Source: Chloroflexota bacterium
GTDB taxonomy: Bacteria > Chloroflexota > UBA6077 > JACCZL01
Length of the DNA: 53,439 nucleotides
Assembly (NCBI GenBank): GCA_020850535.1
Contig: JADZEM010000194.1
Coordinates: 1 to 53,439, forward strand
Reading direction: 5' to 3'
In this document: positions 16,463-26,297 of the stretch, in pieces
Layout of the letters: every line of letters starts with the position of its first letter
Position numbering within the stretch: position 1 is the stretch's first letter
The notes under the pieces: generated by a model
What the model was told of the DNA's origin: nothing
What the model saw: the letters and a program-made list of their open reading frames with translations, nothing else
The model's database searches: none
Made by a program: the position numbers and the translations under genes

Positions 16463-17917
16463 TTACTCCGCGCGCGGCTTGTCGAGCACCGCCTGCAGCT
16501 GCTTCTCGATGTCGTCGATCTTCGCTTCGAGCGTTGCTTCCTTGCTGGCGATCGGCCCCACCAGCTGATCCATCAGGCTGCGGGCCTCCTCGATCCGGAG
16601 GTTGGCCGGCTCCAGCCACCCCTGCGCGATCCCGAAGTGCGGGCGCTGAATCGTGTGGCCCTTGAACTTGCCCATCAGCTCCGGGTGATCGAGGATCAAC
16701 TTGCGCGGCGCTGGCCGCCCAGCCCCCGACTTCACGAGGTCGATCTGGGTCTCCTGGTCCATCAGGTACTTCATGTACAGCCAGGCGCCCTCCGGGTTCT
16801 TCGCCTTGGCGGCCATTGTGATGCCGTTGATGGTGAAATTCGTGGGGATCTTGCCGTTGGCGCCCGGGCCCTTCGGCATGGAGACGGCGTCCCACTTGAA
16901 CTTGTCGCCGATGCCCTTCCCGGGGTTCCAGTCGATCTGGTAGCCGGACTGCATCATCGCGATGCGCCCGCCCGCGAAGAACTGCTGATACATCGTCGCA
17001 GCGGTCGAGACCGGCGAGAGATCCTGGACGTAGTATTCGGCCCAGGCCTTGAAGCCGGCCAGGCTCTCGGGCGACTTGATGGTGATCTTCTGGCCCTTCT
17101 CGTCCCAGGGGTTGCCGCCGTACGCCCGCATCCACTGGAAGATGTCGGTCGCGGCCGGCCCCGGGGTGAAGCCGAAGACCTCGGTCTTCCCGTCCTTGAC
17201 CACCTGCAGCTTCCTGGCGGCTTCCATCAGCTTCTCGTAGCTGTCCAGGTCCGCCGCCTTGACGCCTGCCTTGTCCAGCATGTCGGCGTTGTACAGCAGC
17301 ACCGACGAGCCGGCGTGCGCACCCCACGGCAGGCCGTAGAGCTTGCCGTCCCAGGTCATCTCCGAGATACCGATCTTCTCGTAGTCGCTCATGTCGTACT
17401 TGTCGGCAGTCGCGAGGTCGTCGACGGACCGCGAGATCTTGCGGACTGCCAAACTGCGGAAGCCGGCCATCGACGCCCAGATCACATCGCCGATGGTGCC
17501 CGTCGCGTGGAGGGCCGCCACTTTGGGGAAATACTCCGGCTGGTCCGGCAGGATCTCCTGCACCACCTTCAGACCGGGGTTCTTGGCGTTGAACGACGGG
17601 ATGAACTTGTCGTCCTGCCACTTGGCATCGTCGTTGTTGCGGAAGTGGACCTTCACCTCGCCCTGCGCCTGCTTCGGCGCAGCGGCGGGCTGGGCGGCGG
17701 CCGGTGCGGAGGTCGCCGCGGCGGCAGCAGCCGGCGCGGCCGGCTTGCTCTCGGCCGGCTTGGCGGCCTCGGCGGGCTTCGATTCGGCTGGCTTGGTCTC
17801 GGCCGGCTTCGCGGGCGCGGCGGCTGGCTGGCTGCCGCAGGCCGCCAGCACCACCGCTACAGCCGAGCTGCCGGTCAGCGCCAGGAGATGTCGTCGGGAG
17901 AGCGTGCGACGCTGCAT
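16463..17917 (-). CDS. Sugar ABC transporter substrate-binding lipoprotein (family 1)
   Basis: A 484-residue lipoprotein that is the ligand-capturing part of the second importer. The signal region has a Tat-like LSRRHLLAL and lipobox VLAAC; the linker to about residue 80 contains ETKPAESKPAEAAKP-type repeats. The mature domain is an SBP_bac_1 protein close to bacterial multiple-sugar or glycerol-phosphate binding proteins. ATG 17917 is preceded by AAGGAGG at ideal spacing. It is the third gene of a minus-strand operon after the two permeases, 90 bases after the second permease stop, and ends against a bidirectional terminator. Confidence 0.92.
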   Translation of the reverse strand: MQRRTLSRRHLLALTGSSAVAVVLAACGSQPAAAPAKPAETKPAESKPAEAAKPAESKPAAPAAAAAATSAPAAAQPAAAPKQAQGEVKVHFRNNDDAKWQDDKFIPSFNAKNPGLKVVQEILPDQPEYFPKVAALHATGTIGDVIWASMAGFRSLAVRKISRSVDDLATADKYDMSDYEKIGISEMTWDGKLYGLPWGAHAGSSVLLYNADMLDKAGVKAADLDSYEKLMEAARKLQVVKDGKTEVFGFTPGPAATDIFQWMRAYGGNPWDEKGQKITIKSPESLAGFKAWAEYYVQDLSPVSTAATMYQQFFAGGRIAMMQSGYQIDWNPGKGIGDKFKWDAVSMPKGPGANGKIPTNFTINGITMAAKAKNPEGAWLYMKYLMDQETQIDLVKSGAGRPAPRKLILDHPELMGKFKGHTIQRPHFGIAQGWLEPANLRIEEARSLMDQLVGPIASKEATLEAKIDDIEKQLQAVLDKPRAE

Positions 17918-18007
17918 GGTTGCCTCCTTGCGTGCGAGCGATCAGTTGTCAGCGCGGGCCTGTGGCGCTTGTCCACCGATCGCTGAGAACTGAGAACCGA
18001 TGACTCG

Positions 18008-18928
18008 TCAGCCCTTGATGCCGGACATCACGATGCCGCGCACGAAGTACCGCTGCATCGTGAAGAACAGGAGAATGCAGGGCAGCGCCATCAGCAACGC
18101 CGCCGCCATCAGCAGGTGCTCGCGCGGCTCGCTGGCCTCCAGCGGCAGCTGCTGGAACCACCGCAGGCCCAGCGAGAGCGGGAACTTCTCGCGCGAGTTC
18201 AGGTAGATCAGGGGGTGGATGAAGTCCCGCCAGTGGTTCAGGAAGGAGAAGATCGCCACCGTGGCGATGGCCGGCTGCGTCAGCGGCAGCAGGATGCTCC
18301 AGAGGATCCGGAACGGCCCGGCCCCGTCGATCTTGGCGGCCTCGTCCAGGTCACGCGGGAGCTGCATCAGGAACTGGCGCAGCAGGAAGACGTTGAACGC
18401 CCCGCCGCCGATCCACGACGGGAGGATCAGCGGCCACCAGGTGTTGATCCACGACGTGCCGAACAGGAACTCGGGAACGATGTGGAACATCAGGAACTTG
18501 GGGATGATGACGACCTCTTCGGGGATCACCAGGGTGCTCAGCAGCACCATGAAGCAGATCTCGCGTCCCCGCCAGCGGAACCGCGCGAAGCCGTACGCCG
18601 CGATGGACGCGCAGATCACATTCCCAATCGTCGCCGTGACCGCGATGATGACGGTGTTCAGGTAGAACACGCCGTACGGCGCGACCTGGAAGACCCGCGC
18701 ATAGTTGAACGGCTGCGGATCGGCCGGGAAGATCGACGGCGGGAACGTGTGCAGCTCAACGGGTGTCTTGAGCGAGGTCGAGATCGCGAAGAAGAACGGC
18801 GCGGTGAAGATCACGGCCAGCAGCACCGCAAAGGCGTGCAGCAGCACCCGCCCCGCCAGGTAGGACGCCGGCCAGCGCGGCGCGGTCGGGGTGGCCGAGG
18901 CCGCCCGGCCCATCGTCTGGACGGTCAT
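18008..18928 (-). CDS. ABC sugar transporter permease, MalG/UgpE type
   Basis: A 306-residue permease with about six transmembrane helices. The EAA loop reads LDEAAKIDGAGPFRILW and then LPLTQP; the C-terminal RYFVRGIVMSGIKG is the typical end of MalG-type permeases. ATG 18928 has GGAGGAGAAGG just upstream and overlaps the preceding permease stop by ATGA, so the two are coupled. It pairs with the permease at 18925-19896. As in the first importer, no ATPase gene is present. Confidence 0.92.
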   Translation of the reverse strand: MTVQTMGRAASATPTAPRWPASYLAGRVLLHAFAVLLAVIFTAPFFFAISTSLKTPVELHTFPPSIFPADPQPFNYARVFQVAPYGVFYLNTVIIAVTATIGNVICASIAAYGFARFRWRGREICFMVLLSTLVIPEEVVIIPKFLMFHIVPEFLFGTSWINTWWPLILPSWIGGGAFNVFLLRQFLMQLPRDLDEAAKIDGAGPFRILWSILLPLTQPAIATVAIFSFLNHWRDFIHPLIYLNSREKFPLSLGLRWFQQLPLEASEPREHLLMAAALLMALPCILLFFTMQRYFVRGIVMSGIKG

Positions 18929-19896
18929 GCCTTCTCCTCCCCCTCGTAGTAGACCCAGCGCTTCGAGAGCTGGACGTTGATGATGGTGAGGGTGACCACG
19001 ATGATGAAGAAGACGCCGGCCAGCGCCGAGGCATACCCCATCTCGATGTTCTGAAACGCCGTCTGGTACAGGTGGACGATGAAGAACCAGGTGGCGAAGT
19101 TCGGGCCGCCCTTGGTGGCCACCAGCGCCGCCTCGAAGACTTTGAGCGCGGCGATCACCCCGATGACGAGGTTGAAGAAGATCGTCGGCGTCAGCAGCGG
19201 CAGCGTGATCGTGAAGAAGCGCTGGACCGCGCCGGCCCCGTCGATCTCGGCGGCCTCGTGCAACTCGGCCGGAACGCCCTGGAGGCCGGCCAGGAAGATG
19301 ATCATCGTGCTGCCGCCGATGGTGCCCCAGAGGGCCATCACCATCAGCGAGGGCAGCGCCGACCGCGAGTCCGAGAGCCAGAGCGGCCCCTTGATGCCGA
19401 CCATCGCCAACAGGCCGTTGATGGCCCCAAAATCCGGCTGGTAGAGCCACTGCCAGAGGACCGCCGAGGCCACCACTGGCACCAGCGACGGCAGGAAGAA
19501 CATCGTCCGGAAGAGGGCCACCGCCCGCAGCTTCTGGTTGAGCAGCACGGCGATCAGCATCGAGCCGGCCAGCCCGATCGGCACGATCATCCCGGCGTAG
19601 AGGAACGTCCGCCCGAGCGACGGCCAGAACTGGGCGTCCTTCCCGAGCAGCGCCTTCTCATAATTGGCCGTCCCGACCCACTTCGGCGGGTTGGCGATGC
19701 TGTACTCGGTGAACCCGAGGTAAAACGAGGCGAGCATCGGGCCGGCCGTGAACACCAGGAAGCCGATGATCCACGGCGAGGCGAAAAGCCAGCCGTACAG
19801 CTCCTCACGGCGGGCCATGTTGCCCGCCCCGCGAGTCGCCGGCGACGCTGAAGAGGCTCGTTCCTGCGTGGCTGAGCGCAGCCTGAGAGCCATCAT
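18925..19896 (-). CDS. ABC sugar transporter permease, MalF/UgpA type
   Basis: A 323-residue permease; first transmembrane helix near residues 36-58 (LFASPWIIGFLVFTAGP), about six in all, EAA loop LHEAAEIDGAGAVQRFF then LPLLTP. Two adjacent ATG codons at 19896 and 19893 follow GGGAGCA; either may be used, and an internal ATG at MARREELYGW is a further option. It is the first gene of the minus-strand importer operon and diverges from the ThDP enzyme gene. Confidence 0.9.
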   Translation of the reverse strand: MMALRLRSATQERASSASPATRGAGNMARREELYGWLFASPWIIGFLVFTAGPMLASFYLGFTEYSIANPPKWVGTANYEKALLGKDAQFWPSLGRTFLYAGMIVPIGLAGSMLIAVLLNQKLRAVALFRTMFFLPSLVPVVASAVLWQWLYQPDFGAINGLLAMVGIKGPLWLSDSRSALPSLMVMALWGTIGGSTMIIFLAGLQGVPAELHEAAEIDGAGAVQRFFTITLPLLTPTIFFNLVIGVIAALKVFEAALVATKGGPNFATWFFIVHLYQTAFQNIEMGYASALAGVFFIIVVTLTIINVQLSKRWVYYEGEEKA

Positions 19897-19927
19897 TGCT
19901 CCCGGGAGTCTGTCCTACATGGAGAGA

Positions 19928-19943
19928 TTGACGACACCGTCAA
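19928..19943. promoter_or_regulatory. Inverted repeat TTGACG-N4-CGTCAA in a divergent promoter region
   Basis: A perfect six-base palindrome lies 31 bases upstream of the permease start in the 19897-20253 gap between divergent genes. Each arm also matches a -35 box, one for each direction, although -10 boxes at the right distance are weak. It may be an operator or back-to-back promoter elements. Nothing else recognisable was seen in the gap. Confidence 0.35.
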
Positions 19944-20253
19944 CGGGGCGGCGTATGAGCGTTCAGAACACACCGCGCCACCAGCAACGAACGGAGAAGC
20001 CGGCGGCGTGCGGGGACTCTACCAGGGAATACGCGGCCTGTCAATCATTGGACTTCCGGATCCCAGAGACCGTCTGGCAACCCCGGCAGCCGCCGTGGAT
20101 AATGCACCGCCCACGGGATCTCACCGGTTTCGGAACCTGGGCGAGCTTCACCTCGGCTCCAGACCGTTCGTGACGTCCGGCCGCGCTCGGCATCCCGCGG
20201 CCGGCTCGTCTGCATCCCCCCGCACGACACACCGGACCGGGAGACGTCAGACC

Positions 20254-21900
20254 ATGAAGGCGAACACCGCCATCGCCCGCATCCTCAAGCGTGAGGGCGT
20301 CGAGTACCTGTTCTGCTACCCCAGCAACACGCTCATCGAGGCCTGCGCCGTCGAGGGCATCCGCCCGATCCTCGCCCGCACCGAGCGCACCGTTCTGAGC
20401 ATGGCGGACGGCTACACCCGCATGCACAACGGCCGAAAGATCGGCGTCTGCTGCTTCCAGCGGGCGTCCGGCTCCGAGAACATGTTCGGCGGCGTGGCGC
20501 AGGTCTTCTCCGACAACACCCCGATCCTGGTCCTGCCGGGCGGCAACCCGCGCACGCAGCACGGCGTGCCGTACTCGTTCGAGGCCAAAGACCACTACCG
20601 CAACACCACCAAGTGGGTCGAGAGCATCAACCTCGTCGAGCGGCTGCCCTCGATGATGCGACGGGCGTTCAGCCAGTTGCGGAACGGGCGGCTCGGGCCG
20701 GTCATGCTGGACACGCCGATGGATGTCACCCGCGAGGACGTGGACGATGCGGCTGTCGAGGCGTACGTCCCGCCGAAGCGGTTCGTCTCACAGGCGGACC
20801 CGGCCGGCGTGGCCCAGGCCGTCGAGCTGCTGCTCGCGGCCGAGCGGCCGGTCCTGTTCGCCGGGCAGGGCGTCCTCTACGCCGAGGCCTGGGACGATCT
20901 CCGCGAGCTGGCCGAGCTGCTCCAGATCCCCGTTGCCGCGACCATGAACGCCAAGAGCGTCTTTCCAGAGGATCACCCGCTCTCGCTGGGGACGGCTGGC
21001 GCGGCCTGCACCGAGTTGAGCGACACCTTCCTCAACGGAGCCGACCTGATCTTCGGCGTCGGGGCCAGCTTCTCGGCGAACACCTACTCCTACCCGATGC
21101 CCCAGGGGAAGCAGATCGTCCAGGTCACCACCGACGAGCGCGACCTGAACAAGGATCTGCCGACCGATCTCGGGCTCATCGGCGACGCCAGACTGGTGCT
21201 CCGGCAGTTGATCGAGGCGGCCTCGGCGAAGCTCCGTGGCAAGGGCCGCGACGGCAGCGCTGTCCAGGCCGAGATCGCCAAGGTCAAGGCGGCCTCGCTG
21301 GAGAAGTGGCTGCCGCGCCTGACCTCGGACTCCGAGCCGATCAGCCCGTACCGGGTCATCCATGAGATGAATCGGGTGCTCGACCGCAAGAACGCCATCG
21401 TCACCCACGACGCCGGCAACCCGCGCGATCAGATCCTGCCGTTCTACGAGGCCGTCACGCCGCGTGGCTATCTCGGCTGGGGCAAGTCCACGCACCTCGG
21501 CTGGGGCCTGGGCCTGGCGATGGGCGCGAAGCTGGCCGCCCCGGACAAGCTCGCCATCAACTTCATGGGTGACGCCGCGTTCGGGATGGTCGGCATGGAG
21601 ATCGAGACGGCGGCCCGCGAGCGCATCGGCCTGCTGACCATCCTGATCAACAATCAGGGCATGGCCGGCTACCCGAACGGCTACCCGACGGCGGTACAGC
21701 AGTTCGGCTTCGCCAACCTGACCGGCCAGTATGCCAGGATGGCCGAGACGCTCGGTGGCTACGGCGAGCGCGTGGAGAAGGTGTCGGAGGTCGGGCCGGC
21801 GCTGCAGCGCGGCGCGCAGATCGCGATGGAGGGCCGGCCAGCCCTGCTGGAGATCATGACCCGGCCCGACACGGTGATCTCGCGGTCATCCCGGCGGTAG
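20254..21900 (+). CDS. Thiamine-diphosphate-dependent enzyme, acetolactate-synthase-like
   Basis: A 548-residue soluble enzyme with the three-domain ThDP decarboxylase layout: N-terminal PYR domain containing RTERTVLSMADGYTRM with the activating Glu, central domain from about 190, and C-terminal PP domain with the ThDP/Mg site MGDAAFGMVGMEIETA to ILINNQGM. The domain order fits acetolactate synthase, glyoxylate carboligase, benzoylformate decarboxylase and relatives; the sequence alone does not say which. ATG 20254 is preceded by GGGAGAC. No small regulatory ilvH-type subunit is adjacent, which argues against canonical branched-chain synthesis. Substrate unknown. Confidence 0.85.
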   Translation: MKANTAIARILKREGVEYLFCYPSNTLIEACAVEGIRPILARTERTVLSMADGYTRMHNGRKIGVCCFQRASGSENMFGGVAQVFSDNTPILVLPGGNPRTQHGVPYSFEAKDHYRNTTKWVESINLVERLPSMMRRAFSQLRNGRLGPVMLDTPMDVTREDVDDAAVEAYVPPKRFVSQADPAGVAQAVELLLAAERPVLFAGQGVLYAEAWDDLRELAELLQIPVAATMNAKSVFPEDHPLSLGTAGAACTELSDTFLNGADLIFGVGASFSANTYSYPMPQGKQIVQVTTDERDLNKDLPTDLGLIGDARLVLRQLIEAASAKLRGKGRDGSAVQAEIAKVKAASLEKWLPRLTSDSEPISPYRVIHEMNRVLDRKNAIVTHDAGNPRDQILPFYEAVTPRGYLGWGKSTHLGWGLGLAMGAKLAAPDKLAINFMGDAAFGMVGMEIETAARERIGLLTILINNQGMAGYPNGYPTAVQQFGFANLTGQYARMAETLGGYGERVEKVSEVGPALQRGAQIAMEGRPALLEIMTRPDTVISRSSRR

Positions 21901-21910
21901 GTGATCGCGG

Positions 21911-22005
21911 CCCCTCACCGCACCGGACTCACCCCCCGCCCGCGTACGGGAGATGATGTCGACGAAGTCGATGTGTGCGCCGCGCAGCGGGGCGGGGGTG
22001 AGGGG
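21911..22005. terminator. Inverted repeat between convergent genes
   Basis: CCCCTCACC (21911-21919) pairs with GGTGAGGGG (21997-22005), and inner C-rich and G-rich tracts (about 21931-21944 and 21988-21999) can extend the stem. The arms share the CCCTCACC motif of the repeats at 126 and 16428. It lies between the ThDP enzyme and the minus-strand 881-residue gene and may end both transcripts. Confidence 0.45.
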
Positions 22006-22027
22006 CGAATCTGGAGCTGTGGGTGAC

Positions 22028-24673
22028 TCAACCTTGCCGGACGATCGCGTACGGCGCCGTGGCCAGGGAGTCGTCGAGGCCCGGGTAGCGCCAGGCTCGG
22101 CCGTCCGCCGCGTGCAGCTCGAACAGATAGAGCAGCGAGTACGGGGCGTCTGTGTACGCACCCGGGATCGTGGCGCGGAGCGTCGAACCGTCTGCCTCCA
22201 GGCCGACCGCCTCCCAGCTTTCGGCCTGATTCAGGTGGCGGTAGTGCAGCCGCCCCGTCAGCGGCGAGCCGTCCGCCGTCCGGGCCGTCAACGCCACCGC
22301 GACGGCCGCGCCGCGCCGGAATGAGGACGGCGGCGTATGGGCATAGGTCACGGCGGGCGGCAGCGGATCGAGCGTCGCCAGCGGCCGGTGTACAGCGCTG
22401 CCGTCGCTCGCCGGGGTCGCGGCAAGCTCGGCCTCCATGTCGCCCAGGTCGTCCTCTATCGCCTGGATCCGGTCAGCCCACTGGCCGCGCAGCCAGGCCT
22501 CGCCGCCGACGGTGATATCGTCGCGATACGCCTTGCCGTGCTCAACCACGCCGGCCCAGGCATCGCGAGCCGCGCGGTACGCCTGGACGGCCTCCTCCAG
22601 GGAGTCACGGGCGCCGGTCCGCTTGAAGAGGGCGTACCCGACGCCCGCCCGCAGCTTGTCGGCGAAGAACTGCCCCAGGCCGGCCACGATCCGCACGTCC
22701 ACGGCCACCTGACGGAACGGGACGGTGCTCGCATCGCCGACAGCCTGCTCGGCCTGAGCGAGCGCCGCCAGGGCCGCCTCGGCGGACGCCTGGAGCCAGT
22801 CGGCCACGCGCAGCGGCGAGTACCGCCCGTCTGACCGGCCTGCCACCACCCCATCCGCGAAGTCCTCGATGCTGGAGAAGGTGACCGGGTCATGCGGGCT
22901 GACGGTCCCGAACCGACGTGGGAACACCGTGTCGCGGTACGGATGCGGCCGGTCCCGTTCGAGGATCGGCATGTTGGTGTAGACCTCGGGCCAGAAGCGG
23001 TTGTTGGCGGCCGAGGGGTGGTGCGCCGTGGTGATCAGCGGCAGGATACGGCTCGCCTGGGCCAGCGCCGTCTCGACCGCCCCCGCTGCCGCCCCGAACT
23101 CGGCCCGCAACTGCCGCTGCCACGTCTCGGCGTCGGCGTCCGGGTTGTAGAGCAGCCGCCCGAACAGCCGGAACGTGTAGGTGAACTTCTCCCAGTCGCG
23201 CTCGGGCTTCAAGCGCTCGTCGGCGTAGGCGTTGCGCCCGCCCGGCAGCCCGGAGCCGCGTCGGCCCTTGAAGGAGAGCGGCTCCATCAGCTCGACGCCC
23301 AGCGAGCCGCCGATGGTCCCGTGCCGGCCGTAGCCCGCCGCGAAGGCCGGGCTGCCCCAGAGCAGGATGCGCTGCGTGCCCGGCCAGATGCGGTAGTAGA
23401 CCCCGAACGTCCGCCCTTCCTCCAGGAAGTCGGCGTAGCCGTAGCGAGTGTAGCTCAGGTCGAAGTGGCTGCGGTTCATCAGCCCCTGCACGAAGTGATC
23501 GCCGTCAAGCCGACGGGGGGCACTCTCGGTCGGGCGGATCGCCGCCTGGTGACCGGGCAAACCCAGGTGCTCGGCGGTGTACTTCGGCGAGACGTTGATC
23601 TGCAGGCCCGTCTCCAGGCCCACATCGATCATCTCGCGGTCAACGCCTTTCGGGTGCAGGTCAAGCTCGACCGGCCGCCCGCACGCCACGATCCCCTTGA
23701 AGACGATCCGCCAGAAGTCGTAGTTGCCCTCGGGGACGCCGCTCTCGCCGTGGACGCGCAGGGTCACCCCTGCGATGCCGGGGCACGCTTCGAGGATACG
23801 GCGCAGCGCATCGCGGCAGTAGGTGGCGTGGTTGGCCTCAGACAGCCCCTCGGTGATGTAGCTGGCGTTCGGGCTCTCGGTCCACTGGTACTGCTGGGTC
23901 CAGATGCCAAGCTGGAAGTGCAGACCGCGTCGCGCCGCCTCGTCGCTGATGAAGCGGAGGGTGTCGAGATTCTTCGCGCGCTCCTCGTCGGGGAGGGGTG
24001 TGCCGTCCGATGTCCTGATGGCTCGAACATTTTCGCCAGGCACGTCGATCAGGAACGGGTACGGGAACAGCAGGTAGGCGTCCAGGACGTTCCGCAGGAA
24101 ATCGTGCCCGATGCCGAACGCGAGGTGGATCCGGTTGAACCGCTGCGTCGCGAGCATCGTCAGGTAGCGTTCCCAGCCCTCGCGGTCGTGGAACCAGGGA
24201 AGGTCCTCCACGTCGCTGACCTGCAGCTTCGTGACGCCACGGATCGGGTTGGCTGGCCGCTCCACGATGGCTGACGGTGCAGACAGGGCGGCCCCCACGT
24301 CTGCACCGTTCCGAAGTCGGTCGGCAAGCTCCAGCACGGCGTAGACCACGCCGCGCGGGTCCGCCCCGGCCGCCAGCAGGACTGTTCGCCCCTCCAGCGT
24401 GCCTGAGACCAGCGCCAGCGATTCGGCTTCGGTCGGCAAGGTGACGCCGCCCGCCCGGGCCACCGTCTGCGCTGCCGCCGACCCCGTGCCAGCCACCACC
24501 ACGACGGCATCTGCGTCGGCGGTCTCCCTGACGCTGCCCACGGCTCGGACGGTCGCCCCGCGCATCTCAAGCGCCGACTGTAGCTCCGAGACGGCCCATC
24601 CGCCCGGCCCCGCCGAGGCCACCGCATCTGACGGATCGCGCACTACCGCAACCGCGATCGCTCCATCGCTCAT
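22028..24673 (-). CDS. Large glycoside-hydrolase-like protein with GH20/GH67-type N-terminal domain
   Basis: An 881-residue protein without a signal peptide. Residues about 1-135 form an alternating beta/alpha domain with LLAAGADPRGVVYAVLELADRL, the pattern of the non-catalytic N-terminal domain before GH20 hexosaminidase and GH67 glucuronidase barrels. Residues about 145-600 look like a TIM barrel: RFNRIHLAFG, LGIWTQQYQWTES, LRVHGESGVPEGNYDFW and a YYRIWPGTQRILLWG stretch. The catalytic acids are not certain; Glu in HGESG is a candidate. The C-terminal part is helical, then a short beta-rich domain. A cytoplasmic enzyme acting on imported oligosaccharides would fit the importers nearby. Exact family not recognised. 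Confidence 0.65.
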   Translation of the reverse strand: MSDGAIAVAVVRDPSDAVASAGPGGWAVSELQSALEMRGATVRAVGSVRETADADAVVVVAGTGSAAAQTVARAGGVTLPTEAESLALVSGTLEGRTVLLAAGADPRGVVYAVLELADRLRNGADVGAALSAPSAIVERPANPIRGVTKLQVSDVEDLPWFHDREGWERYLTMLATQRFNRIHLAFGIGHDFLRNVLDAYLLFPYPFLIDVPGENVRAIRTSDGTPLPDEERAKNLDTLRFISDEAARRGLHFQLGIWTQQYQWTESPNASYITEGLSEANHATYCRDALRRILEACPGIAGVTLRVHGESGVPEGNYDFWRIVFKGIVACGRPVELDLHPKGVDREMIDVGLETGLQINVSPKYTAEHLGLPGHQAAIRPTESAPRRLDGDHFVQGLMNRSHFDLSYTRYGYADFLEEGRTFGVYYRIWPGTQRILLWGSPAFAAGYGRHGTIGGSLGVELMEPLSFKGRRGSGLPGGRNAYADERLKPERDWEKFTYTFRLFGRLLYNPDADAETWQRQLRAEFGAAAGAVETALAQASRILPLITTAHHPSAANNRFWPEVYTNMPILERDRPHPYRDTVFPRRFGTVSPHDPVTFSSIEDFADGVVAGRSDGRYSPLRVADWLQASAEAALAALAQAEQAVGDASTVPFRQVAVDVRIVAGLGQFFADKLRAGVGYALFKRTGARDSLEEAVQAYRAARDAWAGVVEHGKAYRDDITVGGEAWLRGQWADRIQAIEDDLGDMEAELAATPASDGSAVHRPLATLDPLPPAVTYAHTPPSSFRRGAAVAVALTARTADGSPLTGRLHYRHLNQAESWEAVGLEADGSTLRATIPGAYTDAPYSLLYLFELHAADGRAWRYPGLDDSLATAPYAIVRQG

Positions 24674-24983
24674 GCCACGTTCGCCTCTCTCGACCGGTCA
24701 GCAGACCTTGCCAGCCGGTGTCATCGCTCATCTAGGGCGGTCAGAATCGCGGCCGCCATCCACCGATTATGATCGGGCGGAGGCGGCAGGCGCACCGCTC
24801 GAAAGGTCCGGACCGGACGGTGACCGCCGGCCGATGCACAGGAATGCGCACCAGCTCCCCTGTCATCGTGAGTGACATGGGGCGTCGCACGTATGCACCT
24901 GATACGACCGCGTGTCACGCTGAGAGACTGTCCGCTCCCCAAGCGCACGAAGCTGGCAACCCCGGGGTGAGGGGCGCCCGGGG
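24674..24983. other. 310-bp gap with remnants of dispersed repeats, no gene
   Basis: The gap holds a GATGCACAGGA-containing stretch from 24833 that closely resembles 37128 onward (both continue to CTCCCCTGTC or TTCCCCTGTC and then a TGAG motif), plus GTCATCGTGAG and GTCACGCTGAG fragments of the GTCATCCTGAG-type repeat. A GGGGTGAGGGG fragment lies at about 24964. No open frame with coding character was found. Confidence 0.55.
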
Positions 24984-26297
24984 CTACGCCATCGGCGGCC
25001 GCGCGGGGCGCTGCCCGCCGGCGCCCATCGTGTGGGGCGGCCGGCCGGTCACACCGCCTGGCACCTCGCGCACGAAGCGCGGCTGCGGCAGCGGGATCGA
25101 CACCTCGGGCAGCCCGCCGACGGCCGGGTCGTACAGACAGGTCTCGTCCTCGGCCAGGTAGTCGCCGGTCAGGCCGTAGGCCCGCGCGCGACTCCCGCCG
25201 CAGACGCGCCGGTAGTCACACGCGCCGCAGCGTCCCTTCAGCAGCTCTGGCGTGCGCAGCTCGCGGAACAACGGCGACTCGCGATAGATCTCCACCAGCG
25301 AGTGCTCGCGGACGTTGCCCGCCGAGACCTGGAGGAAGCCGCTCGGGTAGACCTCCCCGCGATGGGAGATGAAGGCGAACCCCTTGCCGTCGTTCACGCC
25401 CTGCTCGGCCGGCGCCTGCCCGCCCCGGAAAGCGTAGCCCGCCCCCGTCAAATCCCAGCGCACGGCGCTCGACTCGCCATCGGCGGCCTCGCCGCGCGCC
25501 AGCCGCTCCCGCTGGATGACGACGCGCCGGTAGTGCTGGGCCGCCGTCGTCCGCACCGCGAACGGCGCGCGCTGCGAGACGGCGTGCAGCCACTGGAGAA
25601 CGCCCTCGTGCTCGGCGGCGTCCAGCATGTCAGACACCTGCCCCCGGCCCGTTGGGACCAGGAAGAAGACGCTCCACATCCGCACGCCCAGCCGCTCGAC
25701 GATCTCCGCGACGGCCGGCAAGTCCTGCCAGTTGCGGCGCGTGACCGTCGTGCCGACCTGGATCGGCAGGTTCAGACGCTGGGCGTAGGCCAGGATCTCC
25801 AGCGTGCGGTCGAAGGAGCCGCCGACGCCCCGGAAGGCATCGTGGGTCTCGGCCGAGGAGCCGTCCAGGCTCAGGTGGACCATCGAGAGGCCCAACGCCT
25901 GGAGCCGCTCCAGCCGCTCGTGGGTGACCAGTGACGTGGCGCTCGGCGAGAGGCCGACGCGGAGACCGCGCCCCACGGCGTACTTCACCAGCTCTTCCAC
26001 GTCACGCCGCATCAGCGGATCGCCGCCCGTCACGATCAGGATCGGTCGCCCGATCTCCACCAGCGAGTCGATCAGGCGGAAGCCCTCGTCGGTGGTCAGC
26101 TCACGCGGATCGCGGCGCGGGATGGCCTCGGCCCGGCAGTGGATGCAGGCCAGCGCGCAGGCCCGGGTGATCTCCCAGGCGACCGTGAACGGGGTCTGGT
26201 CGAAGTCCACGGCGAAGTAGCTGGGCTTGGCGGTGGGGATCGGCGGCGCGGCGGTCTCAGCCGGGGCGCTGGTCGGGGCGGAGGGTCGGTCAGGCAT
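24984..26297 (-). CDS. Radical SAM/SPASM domain protein (haem-biosynthesis-like or TIGR04053-like)
   Basis: A 437-residue enzyme. The radical SAM cluster motif is CALACIHC (CxxxCxxC) near residue 48, followed by VTGGDPLMR (the GGE-type motif reads GGD) and HLSLDGSSAETHDAFRG. The C-terminal SPASM-like part has CGACDYRRVCGGSRARAYG and a later Cys, giving auxiliary cluster ligands. A FDQTPFTVAWEITRACALACIHC-type opening (shown here as two parts of one motif) is typical of the NirJ/AhbC/AhbD-related group and of TIGR04053. It overlaps the upstream AhbD-like gene by eight bases. Probably a partner in haem or other cofactor maturation. Confidence 0.8.
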   Translation of the reverse strand: MPDRPSAPTSAPAETAAPPIPTAKPSYFAVDFDQTPFTVAWEITRACALACIHCRAEAIPRRDPRELTTDEGFRLIDSLVEIGRPILIVTGGDPLMRRDVEELVKYAVGRGLRVGLSPSATSLVTHERLERLQALGLSMVHLSLDGSSAETHDAFRGVGGSFDRTLEILAYAQRLNLPIQVGTTVTRRNWQDLPAVAEIVERLGVRMWSVFFLVPTGRGQVSDMLDAAEHEGVLQWLHAVSQRAPFAVRTTAAQHYRRVVIQRERLARGEAADGESSAVRWDLTGAGYAFRGGQAPAEQGVNDGKGFAFISHRGEVYPSGFLQVSAGNVREHSLVEIYRESPLFRELRTPELLKGRCGACDYRRVCGGSRARAYGLTGDYLAEDETCLYDPAVGGLPEVSIPLPQPRFVREVPGGVTGRPPHTMGAGGQRPARPPMA

